The notes under the pieces were generated by a model that had not been told where the DNA came from, ran no database searches, and worked only from the letters and a program-made list of their open reading frames with translations. A DNA stretch of 64,000 nt, from NCBI RefSeq assembly GCF_001680005.1, contig NC_033560.1, positions 933,501-997,500 of the forward strand. The letters are read 5' to 3'. The stretch is from Plasmodium coatneyi (lineage: Eukaryota; Apicomplexa; Aconoidasida; Haemosporida; Plasmodiidae). The position numbers and the translations under genes were made by a program. Of the stretch, positions 12,222 through 22,814 are shown piece after piece (positions within the stretch are counted from its first letter, which is position 1; every line of letters begins with the position of its first letter).

Positions 12222-13120
12222 TTACTTCATGCTCATAATTTTCCTAAAGGACTCTAAGTTATTCTGCCAGCTTTCCCTCTCTTCTCTGGTTTTGAAAATA
12301 AACAAATAAGTACTTATATTAACGCTACTCACTGCTATTTCTAGCGACTTGAGGTTGTCTACTTTGGTTCGTACTGAAGTTATTTTATTTAGAGAAAATG
12401 ATCCAATCGGTTTTTTCTTCTCATCTCCTTCTGCCTTTCCCTTGTACCACTCCAACATCTTTCCATCCTTTGAGCAAGTAACTTTAACAGTTTCGTGAAA
12501 AATCGCTGTCTTTATTTTTACAACTTTTGTTAACGTTTTTCTGTACTGTTTTATTTTTTCTTCTTTTATATCTTTGGCTGAAATGTTTTCATCTGAATTT
12601 TCTGTTGATAATTTCTCCTCCTCTTCCTCTTCTTCTGTTTCCAGTTTTATTTTCCTCGCCGTTGGTGAATACGTCGGTCTCCTCCTCGCATTTCTCATTC
12701 CCTTGGGGTTTATGTGATTTGTGTTGTTATAGTTCCCATTATTGTTAATGTTCGAGCTATTGTTGTAGCTTCTATTATTCATGTTGAAGTTGCTGTTGGG
12801 GTTTCCCCCTCCGTGGTAACCCTGGTTGGATGCGTGACCCTTTTTGCCACTTCCGTTGTATGCCTCTTCGATCGATTCGTAGTTAAAGTTTTCCAGCAAA
12901 GTTGCTAGCGATCCGTTGTTTGCCTAGCAAAAAAAAAAAAAAAAAGTGACACAATGGACACAAAATTAGTAGGAACATTCCGCGTAACATGAACCAATAG
13001 GGGGAGCACAGAACCGTGCGTGCGCCTGCTTACCGTCTGCGGATCATAGTTTAAGAGGGGCCCATCCGGGGTTCTCTTCCCCCACCGCTCGTAGCAGTTA
13101 TACGGAACGGTGTTTCCCAT
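12222..13120 (-). CDS. APH: Acylated pleckstrin-homology domain protein (APH)
   Basis: Two exons, 13120-13034 and 12923-12222, encode about 262 residues. The N-terminus MGNTVPYNC carries a Gly-2 myristoylation signal and a nearby Cys suited to palmitoylation. A low-complexity Asn/Gly-rich linker and an acidic block (a run of eight Glu) follow. The C-terminal ~115 residues form a PH domain: a basic first strand (LTKVVKIKTAIFHETVKV), a WYKGKA strand and the C-terminal helix with the invariant Trp (EERESWQNNLESF). APH of apicomplexans sits on the microneme surface and senses phosphatidic acid to trigger microneme secretion during invasion and egress. The identification rests on this architecture and on the position close to ARO, which from memory is conserved in P. 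falciparum. An ISP-type inner-membrane-complex protein is the main alternative. Confidence 0.82.
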
Positions 13121-14415
13121 GCTGTTTGGGTGACGCGGGAAGGGGGCAGTGGGGGAGGAAAACGTAAAACAGAAAAAGGAAAATTGTTATGGTTTACTGG
13201 TTTGCTATCTTGCTGGCTTGTCTGGGATTTTCCCTCTGTTTGGTCTATTTCCCCAGATTGCCCTGCTTGGCATTATTTTACGTAATTTTTCTTGCTCAAA
13301 TGGAATATTTTCACACCCCAGGATGGCTCAAAGTCACGGAAATAGTTCGAACACACGGTGGGTGTACTCATGTACCATGTTAATCCCTCAAACGTTAGTA
13401 CACTTGAGGGTCCATTTTATTGCTTCCCTTCGCTTGTTCCGCCCCCTCAAAGTTGTAATTAAATTTGGCGTCCAAATGTTCAATTGGGGGTTTCTGTTTT
13501 ACACACAATTGTGCCTTGCGAGGTGACCAAAGGGGGAAAGGCGCAAAAAAAAAAAAAAAAAAAAAAGGCGAAAAAAAGGAAAAAAGATGAAAAGAACGAA
13601 AAACGCAAAAAACCTGAAAAAGGAGAAAAAAAACAAACAAACGAATGAACGAACAAGTGGGTTAATTAACAAACGGACGCGCGACAAAAAATACTCAGAC
13701 GAATGCAAAATTGTTGGTCCATTTTTCAGATCATATGAATGCATAAAAAAAAAAAAAAAAAAAAAATCTGCGCGAAAAATTGGCGTGTACGTACGCAACG
13801 GTATGCGCTTTTTCCAGCAGGCCCAACCGACAAGCGGCAATTCTTAAATTGCTATCTCCAAATTGATATCTCCATGTTGATAGTTCCATATTTGCTATAC
13901 CTCCAAATTGCCATCCTCAGGTTTACCTCTCCAAATGGAGAAACCACGACGCGTGAGGAACCACATGTGATTGGCGCAGTTAATTAGATGCTTTTCACTG
14001 CTGCCGTAAGGAGATGTATTTCTTCGCTCGAATGAAAAGTCGTCCAGCATGTTTTTCTTTCTTCCCCCCCGAAGTTATACATATATGCATGTAAATCTCT
14101 CACTACACTTTGGCAGTGTAGTTATGTAAATCAGCGGGGAAAAGGGTGGGGCGAAAAGAAAAAAAAAAAATGGGAAATTCAAAAAGGGTGACCGTTAAGA
14201 CCGCATAATGTAACATCCGGTTTTCCCTTAACATGTGATATACACTGCTGTGTGTGAATACACACGCATGAATTTTCGGACGTGCTCACGGATCTACTGC
14301 TATGGGGACGAGTGAACAGGAAGGGGGAGGCAGAGGCCAATGCAAAGTTTATCGCATTAAAAACCGTTGGTGAGGGAACGGAAAAAGGGTGTATAATTTT
14401 AAAAAGAAAAAAAAG
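13121..14415. other. Divergent promoter region of APH and the GTPase gene
   Basis: APH starts to the left and the GTPase to the right, so both promoters lie here. It contains A runs at 13543-13566 and 13745-13766 and a set of near-repeats of CTCCAAATTG(C/A) between about 13855 and 13940. The ATG-rich short frames on both strands have no recognisable content. Confidence 0.5.
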
Positions 14416-16257
14416 ATGATAATCGTATGCAAGGCCATCTTAATAGCAGCAACCATTTGTTACCACGTAGCCTTTTCCCTTGTCAGACAAAACCGAATCG
14501 ATAGAAACGCTCTGCTTTATGTTAAGGAGTACGCCCCTTCGTTTTCTCACAATTTCAAAAAGGAAAAACGCGTAAAATGTGTAAAAGGAATAAGCGGGGG
14601 GAGGAAAAAATGGAACGCCCCCTTGCGCATGACGAACGAGAAAGAAGAAAAAGAAAGCGATAAAAATAAAACGGACAAAAGTACCCCCACGGAGAGCGTA
14701 AAATTTTACGGTTTTTCCCGCATTTATGAGCATTTCAAATTGAATAAAAGTGAGTCAGGTGTTGGTGGGGGGGACACACATCCGTCCAGCGAGGCTGCCA
14801 GTAGCACTGCCAAAAGCGTGGATGACAACATCGCTGAAAACGTTGCTAACAGTGGCAATGGGGAGGCCCCCCAACCCAGCAGTGACAACGTGAAGGAACA
14901 AAACAACAACCTGCTAGTCAAAGATGACCCGAATCGAATCCAAAGAATGAAATTCGAAGACACGCAAGATTACAGCAGCATATTCAAAGAGAAGGAAAAA
15001 AAGGCTCACGTCAAAACGTATGTTGCGAACATCTTTCAGAAATTGCCCAAATTTAAGGACAATATAAAGGTAATTAAAGACGCACTGTTGTACCTAAAGT
15101 TTATCGAAAAGGGAAACCTATATTTAATTAAAAACGTGGACAAAAAAACTGTGAACGCAGAACCGTACGTCGATTTGGATAAGGAAGGCAGGCCCAAAAA
15201 TGCAAGGTCTAATAAGGGCACCAAAAAGGACAAAATTAAGTTAGAACTCACCAGCATTTACAACAATATAAATAAAGAAAAACACATGAAAAAAAGAATC
15301 TGCAAAGAATGCTGCATTAAGGTGGACCTATACACAAAGATGCTCTCCCGGCCATTAAACAACATCTACAATGTGCATAAAAATTTAAAGAAATATTTAC
15401 ACCCGTTTCAGTATAGCCTGTATGAAAATGCAATAACAAATTATTACAAAGATGGAGAAGCATCTAACTCTTTAAGTGACGTCCTTAATAATATTTTACA
15501 AGTTCGAAAATTGATAACTCTCACGGGAAAAACATACGCAGGACAAATGAAGTACCTAAAAACTTGCAGAGAAATTTTCTCAAAATTGAATGAAGCTATT
15601 GTAGACCTGAATATCATCCTACAGTCAGGAAGGAAATGGCTAGATATTTACAATTCGTATATTAAACGTGTTAGAAAAATTAAATATATAGACATTACCA
15701 AACCAGCTATTTCCATCATAGGGTGCACAAATGTAGGGAAGAGCAGTATCCTCAATTCTGTCACCAATGCAAAGTCTAAAGTAGCTGATTATAATTTCAC
15801 CACCAAGGAATTTAATTTAGGTCACTATTCCTTTACCAACGAAAATGATGTATTTACAACCCAAATTATGGACCTACCTGGATTAATTAATCGACCTGAA
15901 GAGAAAAGAAACCTTATGGAAAAACTCTCCCTTTCCTCATTAAAAAATATTCCATCAGCAGTTATGTATATTTTTGATCCTCTGAAAAAGGATGACCATA
16001 AATTCTCTTCCATGAAATCACAGGTAGACATTCGCTACTACCTCAGGGGGTTGTTCCCCTTCAGACCTTGGATTGATGTTGTCACAAAGGCGGACTTAAT
16101 TACCTGGGATGAAATTAACCTACCGAAAGATATTAAAGAAAATGCTCTGTTCATATCAACGGAAGATACAAATTCGCTTCTCCCCCTTCGGCAGAGAATC
16201 AACGAAGTGACATTTAAGTTAACCGACTTTTTGGCGAAGCATACGATGGAGCCATGA
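14416..16257 (+). CDS. NOG1-like GTPase with predicted apicoplast leader
   Basis: A single exon from ATG 14416 encodes about 613 residues. The first ~22 residues are hydrophobic (IIVCKAILIAATICYHVAF) and are followed by a basic stretch, the two-part leader typical of apicoplast proteins. A poor-complexity linker leads to a helical region (about 300-430) like the NOG1 N-terminal bundle. The GTPase domain follows: G1 GCTNVGKSS (436-444), a switch-like NFTTKEF, G3 DLPG, and G4 TKAD in place of NKxD. The order matches the NOG1/Obg superfamily, whose members assist large ribosomal subunit assembly. The substrate is probably the organellar ribosome, by inference. TKxD is a known G4 variant, so GTP binding is likely. 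The upstream in-frame codons include no earlier ATG. Confidence 0.78.
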   Translation: MIIVCKAILIAATICYHVAFSLVRQNRIDRNALLYVKEYAPSFSHNFKKEKRVKCVKGISGGRKKWNAPLRMTNEKEEKESDKNKTDKSTPTESVKFYGFSRIYEHFKLNKSESGVGGGDTHPSSEAASSTAKSVDDNIAENVANSGNGEAPQPSSDNVKEQNNNLLVKDDPNRIQRMKFEDTQDYSSIFKEKEKKAHVKTYVANIFQKLPKFKDNIKVIKDALLYLKFIEKGNLYLIKNVDKKTVNAEPYVDLDKEGRPKNARSNKGTKKDKIKLELTSIYNNINKEKHMKKRICKECCIKVDLYTKMLSRPLNNIYNVHKNLKKYLHPFQYSLYENAITNYYKDGEASNSLSDVLNNILQVRKLITLTGKTYAGQMKYLKTCREIFSKLNEAIVDLNIILQSGRKWLDIYNSYIKRVRKIKYIDITKPAISIIGCTNVGKSSILNSVTNAKSKVADYNFTTKEFNLGHYSFTNENDVFTTQIMDLPGLINRPEEKRNLMEKLSLSSLKNIPSAVMYIFDPLKKDDHKFSSMKSQVDIRYYLRGLFPFRPWIDVVTKADLITWDEINLPKDIKENALFISTEDTNSLLPLRQRINEVTFKLTDFLAKHTMEP

Positions 16258-16912
16258 TCGATCAGGGTGCACACCCCCCCTTGAGAATCGACAAAATTGC
16301 AAAGGGTAGCTATCTCCACAACCAGGTGTTTGTTTAGCTGCTTATCTGTTTACCTGCTTAGCAGGTGAAGGCTGCGCAAAGGCGTATTCTTATATGGGTA
16401 AACGCACACGCAGCGCGCATTTCGAAAAAGGCAAAAATGATGAGCCCCTCGGAAGCGCAAATGGGTGGGTGGGACTACCTCCCAACAGGGTGACCCCCCT
16501 TTTTTTTGTTCAGCCATTAAACAACTATTTTTAATTCCCCCTAAACTGCCACGTTCTCGCTTTCCTTTTTGACGAGAGTTCAAAGTGTGGGAAGCGCGAA
16601 CGTGGCGCGTTATTCGTTTGTCTGTACACTCATTTTTTTTTTTTTTTTTTTTGTTCTCCCAAAAAAAAGGGTATTAACAGCATGCATGAAAATTTGTTGT
16701 GCCATTTCTTAAACGCTGAGGTACCTCCCTCCCCAAATGTGCGCCAATTTTTTTTAATCACGGCTGTGTCCATGCATTCTCGTGTGTACCTGTGCACATG
16801 AGACAATTGGTCACTTCGTTTGCTTGCAGACAAGGCAATTTTTTCAATCAAAGGGGACACTCCCCCCACAAACGTAATTTAATTTTTCAACTGCTATATC
16901 TATGCAGGTGTA
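16258..16912. other. Convergent 3' intergenic region
   Basis: Lies between the stop of the GTPase gene and the stop of the Tyr-Glu-Asp repeat gene. It carries a T run at 16633-16652 and nothing that looks coding. Confidence 0.5.
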
Positions 16913-17473
16913 TTAATTCGTCTGGACTGTGTATTTTTTTTTTATATCTAGCTTTGGCATTTGGAAGATCCTTTCCCTTTCTGCGCTTTTCAGAGTATAC
17001 TTCATTTTGTTGTCATGGAGGGAGGCCTTCTCCACTTCCTGTGGTTTGTTGGTAGATTCGTCATGCGGGAAACGATCGCTCTTGCGTGGTAAGCCATCCG
17101 CATATATACCATCTTCATATGACAATCTACCTTCATATTTTAAGCCATCTTCATATGTTAAGTCATCCTCATATGCTAAGCCATCTTCATATGGCGCAGC
17201 TTCCCCAATTATTCGGCCACCCTGATAAACGCATCCATGCAATTCTGTCGCTTCCACGGATATCACAGGGTTCACCGTTTCTTCATTTTCACCATTTGGA
17301 AGTTCCCCTACACTGGGAACCCTTTCACTCCGTTTAGAATTTACGATTTGGATCGTCTTGTCCCTGAAGCAAAAGGGGTCTTTTAAGAAGTTAATGCTGA
17401 CCCCATTCGCCTTCACGTTGTACCCGACGTTAATTTCAGGGATGAATGGGCCACTTAACAGGACAGATCGCAT
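16913..17473 (-). CDS. Small protein with YED(G/D)L tandem repeats, unknown function
   Basis: A single exon from ATG 17473 encodes about 186 residues (starts MRSVLLSGPFIPEIN). No known family was recognised. Between about residues 110 and 145 there are six imperfect seven-residue repeats of the form (x)YEDGLx: APYEDGL, AYEDDL, TYEDGL, KYEGRL, SYEDGI, YADGL. The matching DNA (about 17085-17205) is a 21-bp minisatellite. The tail is basic (KLDIKKKYTVQTN). The globular N-terminal ~60 residues look conserved in character (GYNVKANGVSINFLKDPFCF). It converges on the GTPase gene and diverges from ARO. There is no signal peptide or membrane span. Confidence 0.6.
   Translation of the reverse strand: MRSVLLSGPFIPEINVGYNVKANGVSINFLKDPFCFRDKTIQIVNSKRSERVPSVGELPNGENEETVNPVISVEATELHGCVYQGGRIIGEAAPYEDGLAYEDDLTYEDGLKYEGRLSYEDGIYADGLPRKSDRFPHDESTNKPQEVEKASLHDNKMKYTLKSAERERIFQMPKLDIKKKYTVQTN
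17085..17205 (-). repeat. 21-bp coding minisatellite
   Basis: Imperfect tandem copies of a 21-base unit centred on CATATGAAGATGG and relatives on the coding strand encode the YEDGL heptads of the 186-residue protein. Copies differ by single bases, suggesting slippage-driven variation. Confidence 0.75.
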
Positions 17474-17636
17474 GGTGAGAATGGTGGAAGTGAATTGGAG
17501 AAAAAAACGGGGGAGGCAAACGGGAGGGGCCAACTGGGAGAGAAAATATCATGCTTCAACCAGAAGAACACCCCTTCGACACGGTGCAGTTTTGTTGAGC
17601 CTTAAATGTACGTGCACACTTTAAAGACTAAAAAGG

Positions 17637-17741
17637 TTATTTATTCAAAGTGGTCTTTGCGTGGCGCTCCTTGTTTGGATTCCCCTCCATGAAATAAGTG
17701 TAAATGTGTCTTACGTTGAAAGGGGCCCTTTTTTCGTACAT
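17637..17741 (-). CDS. Candidate 34-residue micro-ORF
   Basis: An ATG-to-TAA frame encodes MYEKRAPFNVRHIYTYF and a basic tail ending KTTLNK. Its composition is less biased than random sequence here and contains aromatic residues typical of small mitochondrial subunits, but no family was recognised. A strong donor (GTAAGA) falls inside it after nine codons, so the ATG could instead be the first exon of a spliced gene. It lies 164 bases beyond the last base of the 186-residue gene's start. Confidence 0.22.
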   Translation of the reverse strand: MYEKRAPFNVRHIYTYFMEGNPNKERHAKTTLNK

Positions 17742-18345
17742 GGTGAGAGAGTGAAAAAAAGAAAAACGTTTAAAGAAGCTTTTTAATCGTTAAGAATAGT
17801 TTTGTTATGACGTTAAAAAGGGGAACTCGCTTGCGAGTAAAGCAATTATGCATAGAACGTGATATTTTTTTTTAGCCTAAATCTTAAATAAAATAGCTAA
17901 GGTGTATGCTTTTATATGTGTGCACACAGGTTGGTGGCTTTTTTTGAAAATAGCTAGATTTTTTTTTTTTTTTTTTTACGGTTAGGTAACAATTTTGTTA
18001 TTTTTTCCTGAACAACCAACATTTCAGCTACTCTTTCGAGATGGGAAAATAGCTTAATCCTCTTCATTCATACATTTTATGCAAATGCGTTGTTGGCTAA
18101 CCATTATTACGTCTTAATTTTTGCTACACGACGCGGTCAAACTGTAGCTCCTTCGAATTGTCTGTTTTTTGCCCTCTGCGCTGTTTGAGCGTGTTCATAA
18201 TGTCTACAAGTTTGTCGTGGTTTTTTCCAAGTTAGGGAAAGCAATTTAACGCTTCCCACTGTCCTTTTGTTTTTTCTCAGGATTTTTATTTATTTTGTGA
18301 ATCATAGTTAAGGTTTAATTCTAACGGGGGGTGCACAAATTGGTC

Positions 18346-18377
18346 GAATGGTCAGATGACCCGATGGCCAGATGACC
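18346..18377. repeat. Two imperfect 16-base direct repeats
   Basis: GAATGGTCAGATGACC is followed directly by CGATGGCCAGATGACC, with a partial third copy (AAATGG) after it. Function is unknown; it lies in the ARO upstream region. Confidence 0.7.
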
Positions 18378-19092
18378 AAATGGAACGTGAGTCACCCATT
18401 GACATTGCTATTTAGAAAAAAAAAAAAAAGCATTAACACGGCTGGTTAAATGTGAGAAAAAAAAAAAAAAAAAAATTGGTATCGAGCTAGCTAAAAAGAG
18501 CTGCTTTTCTACTTGATCAAAATATTTGCGCGAAATTGGAAAATTGACCCACTCTTGGGAAAGGACCACCTTCATATTTACACATCGTAGCACTCATTTT
18601 AGCGAACTTTTCCACGAACGGAAAAGAGGAAATTTGCTAAACTAAACTGCTGCTGCACAACATTGTATAAGCAAAAAAAGGGGAAGGGGAGGAAACATTT
18701 TCAAGAGAACATGTTGGCGCATGATAAATAAGCAACAAATTGCGTGTACTTTGCAAGCATTTCGCAGTCGGGAAGTGAAGGGAAAAAGGTGTAAACGATG
18801 TTGCTATGTTACGTATAGTTACGTTTGCACTTATACGCGAATGTTCCTAAGTTCGAGTGCCCATATATATATATATATGTACCACGCGTGTGCTGCGCCA
18901 AAATTGTTAGTTTCCAGTTGAGAGCATAAGAGTGTGCAAATGGTTCTCGCGCGCCCTCCCCACCAGCGCAAAATTAGATTATTTTGCGAAACTTAATTTG
19001 CTGCGTGGCACACCCCGCGTACTTTGAAAAAAAGTACGCTGAGCACATTCATGTTAAGCAAGTGGCACCCCACCCGCGGAAAAAAGTGTTTT

Positions 19093-19116
19093 CGCAGTTG
19101 TTCCCCCACAACTGCG
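19093..19116. repeat. GC-rich hairpin upstream of ARO
   Basis: CGCAGTTGT (19093-19101) and ACAACTGCG (19108-19116) are exact complements around a TCCCCC loop. Further CAACTGCGG-like copies follow to about 19140. The GC-rich stem stands out in an AT-rich region about 0.7 kb upstream of the ARO start. Confidence 0.75.
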
Positions 19117-19841
19117 GGGTCAACTGCGGCAACGGTTGTGGGAATTTTTGTAGGAAAAGTTGAAAAAAATTGAAAACAACTTCTGAAAAAATGCGGGAAA
19201 ACTGTTGGAAAACTGCCGAAAAATTGCGCAAGAGTTGCACGACAACGGGAAAAAATTTTGCGAAAGGAAAAAGGCTAAAACACAGAAAGTGTTAGGAGTG
19301 TGCAAAGTTGGCCACTGTGTTAATTGTTCAAAAATAAATTAACAAAACAGGCACTCCTCGCGCGGACATTGTTCAAGTTTGCCCAATTTTACTTAATTTT
19401 ACTTAATTTAATTTGGGGGCTTTGGAAATCACAAAAATAAGAAAAAAAAATAGTTGTTGTTACACGTAGGGGGATGTTGTTTAAACATCTACAGTGAACG
19501 TTACCAAACCGCAAAAAAAAAAAAAAAAAAAAAACGAAAAAAAATGTTACGTATATATGTACGCAACAACAGTTGACACATATACAGTTCTTATGTTTAC
19601 CCCTAAAGAATGAATTTACTCATAAAATTATAATTAAATGTGATATAAATTTTTTAATTCGAGTTTTTTTTTTTTAATTGAATTTATTACCCAAGGGAAC
19701 ATAGACACTTCCCACACACACACCCAATAAAAGGGGAAAAAAAAAAAAAACATACCCATTGTCAGGTAGCAGCAGCACACGTGATTATGTTTTAGGTTTA
19801 ATTAAAACATTATTTTGCCCTTTAACAACCCCAAAGAAATT

Positions 19842-22260
19842 ATGGGAAATCATTGCTGTGCAGGAAGAGATGTAAGGAAAATAAAAATAAAAATTGCTCA
19901 ATTTAAATTGTATGAAGGCGCTTCGAACGGTTGCCCCCAAGTGTGTTGAGAGCGCGTTCACCAGCGGTGTACGCACGAATGTGCAAGTGCACACATACGT
20001 GAGCATAAACGTACATTCATGAGAATATACACTCATCTACATATCCATACACACGTGCGCGTTTTTCCCACCTAAGCTGCTCTACAAAAATAAGCTGCAA
20101 GAATTTGGAATAGAGGGGTCAAAGACAATAAGAAAATTGTTATCCTTTACAAGTAAGTTCTTCCTTTTGAGCGTTGCTCATCTACAAGAATTGTTCTATT
20201 TGGACTCCATCACGTGAAAGTCCACTGTAGGCGTATTACTTGCCCTTCATTACGCATAATAAAAAAAACAAAAAAAATATCGCTAATTTTTTAGGTAATG
20301 ACATTCTACGGTTCGACAAGGCATATGACGAGAATGACGTGCAAGAATTCGTGAATTTGTGTTCATCCACATGCGAGGTGAGGGCAACACCAAAAGGGAA
20401 AGGACCACTGCGTGCACATATTGCGCAATTCCGCGTATATAAGTCCGTATCTAAGTACATATTTCTCCCCCCCCTTCCCTGCAGATTGAAAAGTTAGAAG
20501 ATAGAATGCACCCCTGGGCGGCTGACCCTAAAACGATAGGCGCACTGTCCGCGACGCAGTTGGCCATATTGGCTAGTAAAGAAAGTACGAGAAATAAATG
20601 AGAAAAATACATTTACAAAGTATCCCCTTTTTTTGTACTTCCAAATGGATACATTATCTGTGCGCACGTGTGTGATAATGAGTTTGAGCGGAGCACGCGT
20701 AGACGTTGTTCCAATTGGATTCATTCGAGACCCTTCGCATGATTGTCTCTCCTCTTCATCTATTCATCTTATCCTTTGTGCCCCTCCTCCCAAGATGAAC
20801 CCCATTACAAAGACGCCATTCGTGAAGCCGACGGAATACCCGTTTTTATAAATCTGCTAAAATCTCACGTAATAACATTTTAGGGGTCGAAAAAGCTGCG
20901 TCCTTTTAAGTAAACAAAAGATACAATTTGGGCGTTTTTCTTTCATTTTGCTTCTCTTTTTCTGCAACACAGGAACTGGACAGAGTGCACGCGGCCGTCG
21001 TGGCGTTATCCTTTTTGTCCGTCGACAGTAAGAAGCCAGGAAAAAAAGATATATATACATACATAGTGTAGAGAGTGAACCCTTGGGGACCGAAAAATAA
21101 AAGGCGGCCATGAAGAAGTCCCATATACAAGGCTCAGCAGGGTTAATTCCCACGTCGACGAATTTTTACGCACCCCCTTAGTTTCTCACTCTCCACATTC
21201 ACACTTCCCCCCCTCTCCGCAGATGTGAAAAATTGCATTTCGATGTTTGAGAATGGAGCCCTGCCTTACCTGATCAGCGGGATGAAGTCAAACATTGACG
21301 GCATGAAGGCGGCCTGCGCCCAGACGTGTAGAAATATTTTCGTTCTGGGTGAGTGCAACTGAACATGTGTGTGTGTGTGTGTGTGGGTGTAGGTATTTCC
21401 CCGGAGAGGCCAACTGCACCGCAAGGGAATTGCCTCGGATGTACTCCCCCGTACCAATGCTCCACTGCAAAGTTGTCTATTTCCTCCTCATTCCCCCTTT
21501 TTGCAGACAAGAAGTATAAAAAAGAATTCTTAAAATTGGGAGGAATTACCCAGCTCGTGAATTTGCTTGAGATGTAATGACTGAGAGAAGCGAGGGGACA
21601 AATGGTGTCTTCAGTTCAGTTCAACACACGCAGCGTCTGCCTCGACATCCATATGTTTGCTTACCCATACATTCATTCCTTTTTTTCCCCTTTTCCCCCT
21701 CCCCGCTCAGGCCCCGCAAGTACGACGATAGCCAGCCGTTGTACACACAACTGGAGGCCATTTACCACTTGGAGGATTTTATACTGGTAGGGCCAGGCTG
21801 CGCACACCCATATACATATATATAAATTTATACTTTTATTTCGCGGTTGTGATGGTTCCACGTAGATAGGGCGCGTGGGAAGAGCACGCCAAAAAAAAAA
21901 AAAAAAAAAAAAAACTCATAAAATGTGCCCATTCTAATTTTTCTCTTTTTTCCCTCCTCACCCCTGAGCAGAATGATGGAGACGAAGTGCCCGAATTTTT
22001 GGAGGCCGTTAAAAACTCCAACGCGATTAAAAGTTTGAAAAATCTGCAACAGGTAAGACGAGACGGAGTTATTTCTTTTTTGGACTCCCCCGAAGGAGCA
22101 CACAAATGTGTACATATGCAACTACATAACACTATGTGTATACCATGTAGACAACATGTGCACACTTTGTGTTGTGTCCCCACCGTTTCCCCTCTCGCAG
22201 TGCCCCGAGCAAGACGTGGCTGAAGCCTCGAATGTTCTCCTACTGAGACTCACAGACTAA
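19842..22260 (+). CDS. ARO: Armadillo repeats-only rhoptry protein (ARO)
   Basis: Eleven exons join in frame: 19842-19871, 20077-20152, 20295-20377, 20485-20584, 20795-20868, 20973-21027, 21223-21348, 21507-21573, 21711-21786, 21972-22052 and 22201-22260, giving about 275 residues, the usual ARO length. The first exon encodes MGNHCCAGRD, a myristoylation plus double-palmitoylation signal that anchors the protein to the cytosolic face of rhoptries. The remainder is stacked armadillo helices, for example READGIPVFINLLKSH, VHAAVVALSFLSV and FLKLGGITQLVNLLEM. ARO positions rhoptries at the apical end and recruits partners including myosin F and adenylyl cyclase beta in Toxoplasma. Intron 1 contains GTGCAC at 19987-19992, matching the AP2-I-type motif seen at invasion genes. 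A (GT)n run lies in intron 7. Nothing is missing. Confidence 0.93.
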
Positions 22261-22814
22261 GTTTCCCCCGTTGTCTAATTTTTTTCACACACATGTGGCG
22301 TACATTGGCATTTATCTGTTCAAACCGCAAACGTGTATGTATGCACGTCCTTGACCCCCACGCTGCTACTTTTTTTTTTGTCATTTCTTTCGTATTTGTA
22401 AAAGAGTGATGCTTTCGTGAAGTGTTCACGTGTCTGAGAATTCGAAGAAGTTTTGTACCTGCTTCGCCTTCATCACAAAAAAAAAAAAAAAAGAACTTTC
22501 ACACAAGCATGTGCAAGTGCAGCTGCACTCACGTAAGCGTATATATTTATATAAGTGCACGTATTCCCATACAACGTTGTGTGTACGTACATATGCACAT
22601 GTGCACGCGCGCGGCGGACTTATCAACTTTAATCATTACATAACGATTGCAGTGTACCGCAGGATCTTTAATTTTTTAAGCTAACCGAATGGCCTGCATG
22701 GTTTACTTCTTCCCTCTTCCATTTTTGCTTGGCAATGTTGAGGAACCCTTCTTAACCATCGTGACACCTCTCAAGTTGACGAATGAGGGTGGTGTGTGTG
22801 TTCCCCCCCGTAGC
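22261..22814. other. Convergent 3' intergenic region
   Basis: Lies between ARO and GET3 stops. It contains an A run at 22479-22493, alternating purine-pyrimidine sequence (ACATATGCACATGTGCACGCGCGCG-like) near 22588-22612 and no coding signal. Confidence 0.5.

Larger units (their letters stand above)
17474..19841. other. Long divergent region upstream of ARO
   Basis: This 2.4-kb stretch separates divergent genes. It holds a 34-codon frame (17637-17741, minus), A runs at 18415-18429 and 18457-18475, the imperfect direct repeat at 18346-18377, the GC-rich hairpin at 19093-19116 and an A run near 19513-19535. A frame on the minus strand at about 18408-18598 starts with ATG but has no recognisable product. 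A palindromic GTGCAC, resembling the invasion-associated AP2-I site, is at 17612-17617. Confidence 0.5.

Noticed and set aside
12527..12908. Plus-strand frames over APH
   Set aside because: They are antisense to the Asn-rich and PH-domain coding sequence of APH.
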